From: RSA9 sp036381195
GTDB taxonomy: Bacteria > Gemmatimonadota > Gemmatimonadetes > Longimicrobiales > RSA9
Reading direction: 5' to 3'
DNA length: 19,263 bases
NCBI GenBank assembly: GCA_036381195.1
Contig: DASVDH010000085.1
Span: forward strand, 1-19,263
The notes below the pieces were generated by a model. That model saw only the letters and a list, made by a program, of their open reading frames with translations. It did not search any database and was not told the DNA's origin. How positions within the stretch are numbered: position 1 is the stretch's first letter; every line of letters starts with the position of its first letter. Below are positions 13,638 through 19,263 of the stretch, piece by piece. The position numbers and the translations under genes were made by a program.

Positions 13638-14780
13638 ATGGATGCCATGCAACGTGAGGGGGTGAGCTGTAGAAGGCCGAGGTACGGCAGCCGGCGCCGC
13701 GTTGTCCGTCGGTGCCCCACCGTCCTGCACCCGCTCCTTCTTACCGCAGCGCTATCGGGGTGTGCCTCCCCTGCAGGACAGTCTCAGGACCTCGTGCACC
13801 TCGAACCATTGGCGTCCGCTGACCTGAGCAACCTTGGCGCTGTCGTGGACGTTGCAGTCGATGAGGCAGGGCATATCTTCATTCTCGATGCTCACCTCCC
13901 CGGCGTGGTCGTGCTCGATTCAACTCTGATACCGCTGACAACCTTCGGCGGACGGGGCTCAGATCTCGGCCAATTCTCGGAGCCGGTATCCGTGGAGGTC
14001 CTCAGCAAAGGGCGAATCGCCGTTCTAGACCGGGCGTTAAGGCGGGTTACTATCATCGCCGTCCAAGAAGGAGCCCGCGCCCTCGAAGCACGATATACGC
14101 TACAGATCGATGGACCGTCGGAAGACTTCTGCTCGTGGAGCGACAGCTCCCTTATTGTGTACGGTCTGAGCGGCGGGTACCGGCTCCACATCTACGGCTT
14201 GGATGGGAGCCGGTTGCACTCGCTCGCGCCCCCTGCCACCGACCTGTCGGCCATGGCCGCTAGTCTGCTGACAGTAGGAAGGATAGCGTGCAACCCGAGC
14301 TCGGACGAGGTGATTCTGTCCAGTAAGTTCCAGCCGACTATCGAGGTGTTCAACGTAAGCAGTGGGGTCCGCGTTGCCCTCGATACTCTGAGCCCGTACC
14401 GAGCACTTACGATATACGACCGGGGTGACGAGGTTTCGATCTCGTCCGGACCAGCGGGCCACAGTGCGGTTTCGAACGTGTTTGATATCGGAGCCTATCG
14501 TATTGTCCAGACAACATACAACGCACGGCGTGACGGCGCCAACGTCGACACCGTGGTCACATACGTGTACTCCAAGTCGTCGAGCGCCTGGCTCCCTGCG
14601 CAGACAGCCCTGCCACTGATCTTCGGTTTTTCGGAAGGAGTCGTATTCTCTATCCGACCGGATCATCGCGGGCAAGCGCGAGCGGGATTGAAACGCATTA
14701 GGATCCGAGAAGTTATCGGGAGCCGGTCACCTGCGGTCGACAGCAGCCTCCAACGCGAAAAAGGGGGACGCGGGCCATGA
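13638..14780 (+). CDS. Lipoprotein with a six-bladed beta-propeller-like domain
   Basis: About 380 residues. A basic segment, a hydrophobic core and a lipobox (LLLTAALSGC, Cys at about residue 42 from this start) indicate a lipidated exported protein. The body repeats propeller-blade motifs: NLGAVVDVAVDEAGHIFILD, a blade ending in VVVLDSTLIPLTTFGGRGSDLGQF, EPVSVEVLSKGRIAVLDRAL, then further weaker blades. The GRGSDLGQF turn recalls the GxGPGEF turns of the six-bladed propeller lipoproteins common in Gemmatimonadota and Bacteroidota. The start is uncertain: ATG 13638, ATG 13647 or GTG 13662 all precede the signal sequence and none has a strong ribosome site. The stop overlaps the next start (ATGA, 14777-14780). 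The binding partner is unknown. Confidence 0.75.
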   Translation: MDAMQREGVSCRRPRYGSRRRVVRRCPTVLHPLLLTAALSGCASPAGQSQDLVHLEPLASADLSNLGAVVDVAVDEAGHIFILDAHLPGVVVLDSTLIPLTTFGGRGSDLGQFSEPVSVEVLSKGRIAVLDRALRRVTIIAVQEGARALEARYTLQIDGPSEDFCSWSDSSLIVYGLSGGYRLHIYGLDGSRLHSLAPPATDLSAMAASLLTVGRIACNPSSDEVILSSKFQPTIEVFNVSSGVRVALDTLSPYRALTIYDRGDEVSISSGPAGHSAVSNVFDIGAYRIVQTTYNARRDGANVDTVVTYVYSKSSSAWLPAQTALPLIFGFSEGVVFSIRPDHRGQARAGLKRIRIREVIGSRSPAVDSSLQREKGGRGP

Positions 14781-15454
14781 TCAGCCTTGCGATTGGCTGG
14801 CGGCGTGCTTTGCTTCGCCTGAGCGTCATAGTGTTCGTTGTCGGTTCGTCGGCGGCCGGCTCCTACTACATAGCACGCACCTGGAGCAACTCGGGCTCGA
14901 AGAGTGACGTGCGCGTCACAACCGCAGACTCGCTTGCCATGCGCCTCGACGCCGACTCACTCGCCCGCAACCTGTTTCCGAGTGGCGAGTACCTCGTGGC
15001 CTTCGCGCTGCTGGCCTCTGATTGTGGCTTTTCAAGCGAAGCCGAGTTGATGAAGGCCGTGCGCGTGATGAGGGACTCCCTGCGCGCGTCACATGGAACG
15101 AGGTACGCTGATATTTCCGTCATCGGAGTGGCACTTGACGAGGACATCGATGCCGGATTACGCTACTTGCGAGACCTCATGCGCACAAGTGAGAGCTTTG
15201 ACCAAATCAGCGTTGGGGGCACTTGGCTGAACGAGTACGTCGCGCAGTTGGTTTGGCGCAGGGGCATTACGATCGCAGCGACTCCTCAAGTCATCCTGAT
15301 TCGGCGATTGGTCGATGCCACGTCCTACCCGCAGGCGATTCACGTTCAGGCTGACTCCGTGCTCGGCGTCATCGCCGGCCGGGATGACATCATCGCCTGG
15401 GTGAATGCGGGTACGCCGCTCGACTTTCAAGGGAGGGCTCCCCAGGGACAATAG
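14777..15454 (+). CDS. Membrane-anchored thioredoxin-fold-like protein with a single cysteine
   Basis: A 225-residue protein with an N-terminal membrane anchor (about 11-32) and an exported domain. EYLVAFALLASDCGFSSEAE (71-90) sits where TlpA/AhpC-type proteins carry the active-site loop, and AATPQVILI (167-175) matches the cis-Pro strand. Between them lies a helix and an ISVIGVAL strand. Only C83 is present, so a dithiol active site is missing; the domain may bind partners or act through one thiol. It is translationally coupled to the propeller lipoprotein upstream, suggesting a joint function at the envelope. The fold is inferred from motif order and is moderately uncertain. Confidence 0.6.
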   Translation: MISLAIGWRRALLRLSVIVFVVGSSAAGSYYIARTWSNSGSKSDVRVTTADSLAMRLDADSLARNLFPSGEYLVAFALLASDCGFSSEAELMKAVRVMRDSLRASHGTRYADISVIGVALDEDIDAGLRYLRDLMRTSESFDQISVGGTWLNEYVAQLVWRRGITIAATPQVILIRRLVDATSYPQAIHVQADSVLGVIAGRDDIIAWVNAGTPLDFQGRAPQGQ

Positions 15455-15844
15455 GTGCTGATTGCATGGCAGGTGCGGGGTTAGGTCCTCCGCGCGTTCC
15501 GAGCCGGTCGCCGCGGCGGGGGCCGCCGGCATACCACGTTCGGTGCTCCGCTCCTCGCTCCCCGAAAAACGTGTAGCCCCAACGCCGAGAATGTCGTCAA
15601 CCACCGTCCACGCCGCGTCCGAGGGACCCGCGCCGCGTCCGCGCGCGATGACCCGACGACCTAGTAGGTCGCTCGATTGTTTCGCTCCGACCCCGATGTT
15701 GTCATCATGGTCCGTCGGGCGAAACAAGGCGCGCTTCGGCTTTGGGCTATCCTCAGCAACGCGTGATGCCACGCGTCCCTTGGTCGCGATTGCTTCTCAA
15801 CTCGGTCGGCTGTGCCGCGAGGCCAGCCAGCAGCGGAGGCTTCG
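15455..15844. other. Gene-free stretch with inverted and direct repeats
   Basis: These 390 bases hold no credible gene on either strand; the open frames there are short and Arg/Ser/Pro-rich. Visible structure includes CGCCGCGTCCG twice (15611-15621, 15631-15641), the odd palindrome CGACCTA-G-TAGGTCG (15657-15671), and a longer inverted repeat at 15677-15727. A ribosome site GGAGG (15835-15839) at the right end belongs to the next gene. It could be a regulatory region or the remains of a decayed insert. Confidence 0.6.
15677..15727. repeat. Imperfect long inverted repeat (14 bp arms, one bulge)
   Basis: TTGTTTCGCTCCGAC (15677-15691) and GTCGGGCGAAACAA (15714-15727) pair over 14 bases with one bulged T. 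The 22-base spacer contains a small GATG-TTGT-CATC hairpin, so the whole can fold into one extended stem. No T tract follows. It could be a structured leader, an operator pair or a remnant recombination site. Confidence 0.6.
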
Positions 15845-17032
15845 ATGCAGCTACGCCCCCTACTGGTAGTACTCCTGTTCCTATCTGGATGCGGCGTTGA
15901 CGCGGCCAGCACGAGCTTCGCCAGAGACAGTGCCGGCGTGGTCATAGTGGAGAACCGCTCCGGAGGGCGTGACAGTATAGAGCGCTGGATGCTGTCGCCC
16001 GCGCCGATCCTCGATATCGGCACCGCCGTGGGCGCCCCGGAGTACCTCCTGTTCCGGGTGCGTGGTGCGATCCGCCTCGGGGATGGTCGCATTGCGGTCG
16101 CAAACAGCGGATCGAGCGAGATTCGATTTTACGACTCCACCGGCATTTACCTTTACTCGACCGGGAGAGCCGGCGGAGGCCCCGGGGAGTTCAAGGACCT
16201 TCGCTGGATCGCTATGTTCGAGCCCGAGTCCATCATGGCGTACGACCGGGCGCACCAACGCATATCGGTTTTCGATAATCGGGGAAAATATGTGCGCTCC
16301 TGGACGCTCCCGACTCTCGACGTTCCCTTGTTCGCTGTGGGCCTATTCGACGACGGATCCGTTGTGGCGAGGACGGGGAACGCCTTCGAAGCCGGCCCCA
16401 AGACCGGCGTCGTTCGTAACCCAGTGACTTACCTCCTCTTCACGCCTCAAGGGGCGCTTGCGGATACACTCGGACGGTTCCCGGGCCCCGAGTACTTCCT
16501 GTGGTCCGGGGGAGGGGCTTTTGGTGTCTGGCCGCGCGCGTTCGGCCGCAATACCATTCATGCGTTCGGTTCCAATATGCTGTACGTCGGGACTGGCGAC
16601 ACTTATGAGATTCGCGTAGTGCCGAGGGGGCGCGGCAGTGAGAGGCGGATCCGAAAGGCACAGGGGAATCAACCGGTGACCGACCGAGATATCGAACGAT
16701 ACAGTGCGGCGCTGCTCGAGCAAGCAACGAGACAAGGATCACGCGATGTGACCCGTCGGATGCTCGCGGAGATGCCGTTTCCAGAGACCATGCCGGCATA
16801 CTCTCAGTTGTCCGCTGATGAGGACGGGAATCTTTGGGTGCGCGATTACACTCCCATCGGCCATGAACTGGCGGCATGGTCTGTTTTCAGTGCGGCCGGT
16901 GAACTGATCGCAACGTTGTCCATGCCGGCCAGGCTAGCGGTGGACCAGATCGGACGCGGCTTCATTCTAGGGCGCTGGCGGGATGATCAGGATGTGGAGC
17001 ACGTAGTCATGTACCGCCTGATCAAACCGTGA
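15845..17032 (+). CDS. Six-bladed beta-propeller lipoprotein
   Basis: A 395-residue protein. M1-C16 (LLVVLLFLSGC) is a compact lipoprotein signal with the lipidated Cys at 16. The mature protein begins with the phylum-typical ARDSAGVVIVEN, then blades such as GAIRLGDGRIAVANSGSSEI, RFYDSTGIYLYSTGRAGGGP with GEFKDLRW, and IMAYDRAHQRISVFDNRGKY. It ends with a blade containing LAVDQIGRGFILGRWRDDQD. The GRAGGGPGEF turn is characteristic of these propellers, which are exported and of unknown ligand. ATG 15845 was chosen over 15812 because GGAGG lies five bases upstream and it places the hydrophobic signal at the N-terminus. It is probably a paralogue in kind of the lipoprotein at 13638. It may have its own promoter in the 390-base gap upstream. 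Confidence 0.85.
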   Translation: MQLRPLLVVLLFLSGCGVDAASTSFARDSAGVVIVENRSGGRDSIERWMLSPAPILDIGTAVGAPEYLLFRVRGAIRLGDGRIAVANSGSSEIRFYDSTGIYLYSTGRAGGGPGEFKDLRWIAMFEPESIMAYDRAHQRISVFDNRGKYVRSWTLPTLDVPLFAVGLFDDGSVVARTGNAFEAGPKTGVVRNPVTYLLFTPQGALADTLGRFPGPEYFLWSGGGAFGVWPRAFGRNTIHAFGSNMLYVGTGDTYEIRVVPRGRGSERRIRKAQGNQPVTDRDIERYSAALLEQATRQGSRDVTRRMLAEMPFPETMPAYSQLSADEDGNLWVRDYTPIGHELAAWSVFSAAGELIATLSMPARLAVDQIGRGFILGRWRDDQDVEHVVMYRLIKP

Positions 17033-17091
17033 TCATGCAGAACACCGTCCGGCTCACAACGTCGGCCGCCGGGCCCGGCTCTGCGCTCCCC

Positions 17092-18162
17092 CTACCGCAC
17101 CGGCGTGCGCCAGACCAGCCCGTGCCCCGTGGCCGCGATGAAGAGGAGGCCGTGCGATGAGGTGGAGAGACCGGTGGGCGAGGAAAGTGCGGTCTCGCCC
17201 GCAGGCCGCCCGTTGCCGGTGAACTCCTCGCTGCCCGTTCCGGCGAAGGTGGTGATGGTGCCGTGCGCCAGGTCCACGGCCCGGACGCGGTTGTTGCGCG
17301 TGTCCGAGATATAGAGCGTCCGCCCGTCCGGCGAGACGGCCACGCCCGCGGGCGCGTTCAGTTGCGCGAGCCGGGCCGGGCCGCCGTCGCCCCAGAACCC
17401 GAACTGCCCGGTGCCCGCCACCGTCTCGACGATCCCTGTCGCGAGGTCCACCGCGAAGACGCGGTTGACGCCGCCGTCCGCGATGTAGAGAACGCTTCCG
17501 GCCAGCGCGATTCCGGCGGGGCTGGCGAGCGGCGCGGCCACGGCCTGCCCCTCATCGGCTGGGCCGACGATCGTCGCGAGCGTGCCGTCCGGCTCGATGC
17601 TGCGGATCCGCTGGGCGCCCCGCTCGCTGAAGAGGATGCGGCCGTCACTCGCGACCAGCACGCCGCTCGGCCCGGCGAGCGAAGCCGTCGCCGCGGGCTC
17701 GCCATCCGGCGTGAAGCTCTGCAGCCCTGTACCGGCGATGACGCGCAACTCCCGGGTGGCCAGCTCCAGCTCGTACAGCCGGTGGCCTCCGCCGTCCGCA
17801 ACGATCAGCCGGCCCTCGCCGGTCAGGGCGAGCCCCTCCACGCGGACGAGGCATGCTCCGCCGGAGCATCGCGAACCATCGGCGAGGACCTCCAGCCGGC
17901 CCGTGGACGTGACCGAGACGACGCGTTCCCGCGCGCCGATGTAGAGCACGCCATCCGCGCCGATGGTGACGGCGCGGGGCGCGACGAGGGCCGTGGCCGT
18001 CGCGAGCGTGTCCACGCGCGGCGCCGCCGTGTCGGCGATTCCGGCCACGATGCGCATGACCGCGAGCTGATCGCCGATCACGACGACCGGGTCGCCGCAC
18101 GCGGCGCAGGCCGCCGCCGCCACCGCGAGGGCTACTGCCCGGAGTCGAGCGAAACGACCCAT
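17092..18162 (-). CDS. NHL-repeat beta-propeller lipoprotein
   Basis: A 356-residue exported protein. The N-terminus MGRFARLRAVALAVAAAACAACGD is a signal sequence with a Cys-containing cleavage region (C19 or C22), consistent with a lipoprotein although the lipobox lacks Leu. The rest is a run of NHL-type repeats with the pattern P-x-G-[VI]-x-V-x-x-D-G-x-x-[LI]-[YF]-[IF]-[SA]-D, for example GVAVSPDGRTLYISDTRNNR and GIALAGSVLYIADGGVNR. Repeated VxxVAGTG segments (RVIAGTGLQ, ETVAGTGQFGFWGDGGPA, TTFAGTGSEEFTGNGRPA) separate blades. The role is probably protein or ligand binding at the envelope. The start lies inside the upstream gene (31-base overlap) without a clear ribosome site, implying translational coupling. 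Confidence 0.85.
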   Translation of the reverse strand: MGRFARLRAVALAVAAAACAACGDPVVVIGDQLAVMRIVAGIADTAAPRVDTLATATALVAPRAVTIGADGVLYIGARERVVSVTSTGRLEVLADGSRCSGGACLVRVEGLALTGEGRLIVADGGGHRLYELELATRELRVIAGTGLQSFTPDGEPAATASLAGPSGVLVASDGRILFSERGAQRIRSIEPDGTLATIVGPADEGQAVAAPLASPAGIALAGSVLYIADGGVNRVFAVDLATGIVETVAGTGQFGFWGDGGPARLAQLNAPAGVAVSPDGRTLYISDTRNNRVRAVDLAHGTITTFAGTGSEEFTGNGRPAGETALSSPTGLSTSSHGLLFIAATGHGLVWRTPVR

Positions 18163-19263
18163 ACGTCGTGCATGCCGATGGCGTTGCCGCGGGCGAACGT
18201 GAGGTAGCGGCCGTCCGGCGAGACCGCGGGCTCGCGGCCGCCCACGGTCCCCGGGATCTCCACCAGCCCGGAGCCGTCGCGGCCGATGCGCCACAACCGG
18301 TTTCCGGCACTGAACACGATCGCGCTGCCGTCCGGGGTCCAGGCCGGATCCTCGCCTTCCGCGAGATCGATCTGCTCCGAGCCGTCGGGCCGGACGAGCC
18401 GCACCCTGCGGGATACGACCTCGTAGACCGTGCGCTCCTGCCGGCGCGAGACGCCGAACGCGGTCGGGCACACGCAGGTGAAGGTCCGCGACGCGCCACG
18501 CTCCAGGTACGTGTACGCGATCCAGGCGCCGTCCGGGCTCCACCCGGGCCCCACGCCGTCCTCCGTCCCCGGGATCGGCACTGCCTGCGCCTCGCCGACG
18601 CGCCAGACCAGCAGGCGCAACCCGTCGCTCAGCGCCACGCGCTCGCCATCCGGCGCCCAGGTCGGGCGGAAGATGCGGGCCCCCTCCAAGGCGTACAGGA
18701 CCTGGAAGGGATGCGACTCGAGGAGCTCGAGCGGGGGGACCTGTCCATTATCCACGATGCTCCAGCCGGCGAAGTCAATGCGGAGCGCCGGGTCATCCTC
18801 TATGCTCCCGCCCCCCTGCGCAGCGCGCACGCGGCACATGACCGAGCCCAGCGGTGGAATGGACCCGACCGTGTCCGACGACGAGCAGACCCAGCCCAGG
18901 CGGCAGCCCTCCGTCCCCTCATCCTCGTAGACGTTCCAGAGCTGCGCGTACGCGATCCGCCCGCCGTCAGGGGAGGGGGCGACTGACGGAAGCCGGCGGT
19001 CGGACGTCACCGCAGTCTGCACGTCCGCGAGCAGCAGCTCCGCGGTGCCGCCCGCACGTGGCACGCGCAGGAGCAAGTCGCGGATGGGCGGGAGGTCGTC
19101 GAACCCGTCCGCGCTGTAGTAGACCGAGTCGCCAGCCGGTGACCAGGCAGGAGCACGATCGTCACCCGGATTGAACGTGAGCCGCCACGGCGGATCGCCC
19201 GGGGGCGGGCGATGCATCGACTCGAACGGGCCCACCTCCCGGCACGCGAGCAGCGCGAGGGCC
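18132..19263 (-). CDS. TolB-like PD40 beta-propeller lipoprotein, 5' end outside window
   Basis: An open frame enters from the right edge and ends at 18132, about 377 residues visible. The visible start reads ALALLACREVGPF, that is, a lipobox (LLAC), so only the first residues of the signal peptide are missing; the GTG at 19235 is not the true start. Six PD40-type motifs are seen: APAWSPAGDSVYYS, SVAPSPDGGRIAYA, RPTWAPDGERVALS, GPGWSPDGAWIAYT, DPAWTPDGSAIVFS and EPAVSPDGRYLTFA. These are the blades of the TolB-like propeller family. Cysteines occur in the inserted loops (GCRLGWVCSSS; TFTCVCPTAF). The gene overlaps the NHL lipoprotein by 31 bases, so the two are a co-expressed pair of exported propellers with no recognisable enzyme motif. 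Confidence 0.85.
   Translation of the reverse strand, partial: ALALLACREVGPFESMHRPPPGDPPWRLTFNPGDDRAPAWSPAGDSVYYSADGFDDLPPIRDLLLRVPRAGGTAELLLADVQTAVTSDRRLPSVAPSPDGGRIAYAQLWNVYEDEGTEGCRLGWVCSSSDTVGSIPPLGSVMCRVRAAQGGGSIEDDPALRIDFAGWSIVDNGQVPPLELLESHPFQVLYALEGARIFRPTWAPDGERVALSDGLRLLVWRVGEAQAVPIPGTEDGVGPGWSPDGAWIAYTYLERGASRTFTCVCPTAFGVSRRQERTVYEVVSRRVRLVRPDGSEQIDLAEGEDPAWTPDGSAIVFSAGNRLWRIGRDGSGLVEIPGTVGGREPAVSPDGRYLTFARGNAIGMHDVWVVSLDSGQ

Noticed and set aside
15480..15500. GTTAGGT, resembling an integron attC core (GTTRRRY)
   Set aside because: No matching RYYYAAC partner, stem or integrase is visible, and a seven-base degenerate match is expected by chance.
15158..15772. Reverse-strand 204-residue open frame in the gap after the thioredoxin-like gene
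   Set aside because: It overlaps that gene antisense for about 300 bases, has no recognisable motif, and its start lacks a ribosome site. It could be a decayed gene but cannot be supported.
17027..17091. TGATCA repeats and a GCCGGGCCCGGC palindrome between the converging genes as a terminator
   Set aside because: The symmetry is short, there is no T tract on either strand, and similar palindromes occur widely at this composition.

Overview
The window reads as a high-GC bacterial chromosome segment, most likely from Gemmatimonadota (Longimicrobium/Gemmatirosa-like). This is inferred from the style of the genes, not from a search. The core genes use almost only G/C-ending codons. The two propeller lipoproteins and the reverse-strand NHL and TolB-like lipoproteins are of a type common in that phylum, including the 'RDSAGVVIVEN' opening of the mature protein at 15845.

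Layout: (1) 1-1510, reverse strand: a nicotinamidase-like cysteine hydrolase followed by a DinB-family gene that runs off the left edge. (2) 1815-4077, forward: a divergent pair of an NRAMP Mn/Fe transporter (mntH-like) and a two-domain universal stress protein. (3) 4263-6579: a compact three-gene ba3-type (B-family) cytochrome c oxidase operon, with a 45-residue single-helix subunit, the CuA subunit II and subunit I. (4) 6825-7286: a Bcp/PrxQ peroxiredoxin. (5) 7380-12021: a threonine operon, thrB - aspartokinase - hom - thrC, with overlapping or nearly abutting genes. It is preceded by a full attenuation leader: a sigma70-like promoter, a 28-codon leader peptide containing the run MMTTMT, alternative RNA pairings, and a strong intrinsic terminator just before thrB. 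(6) About 12140-17040: a stretch that looks less GC-rich, holding an AraC-type regulator with a receiver-like N-terminus, a tiny secreted six-cysteine peptide, a propeller lipoprotein translationally coupled to a membrane-anchored thioredoxin-like protein, and a second propeller lipoprotein. (7) 17092-19263, reverse: an NHL-repeat lipoprotein overlapped by an upstream TolB-like PD40 lipoprotein that runs off the right edge.

Two things deserve most attention. The first is the thr leader. Its competing stems can be drawn exactly: a hairpin around 7503-7524, an antiterminator 7513-7522 with 7578-7587, and a terminator 7574-7601 with a T tract. The Thr and Met codons lie where a stalled ribosome would favour read-through. 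The second is the regulator / Cys-rich peptide / propeller / thioredoxin-like cassette. It matches no system I can name, it sits in DNA of different composition, and its promoter region carries four perfect 10-bp tandem repeats.

All calls rest on reading the sequence and on known family motifs. No database search, structure prediction or statistics were run.
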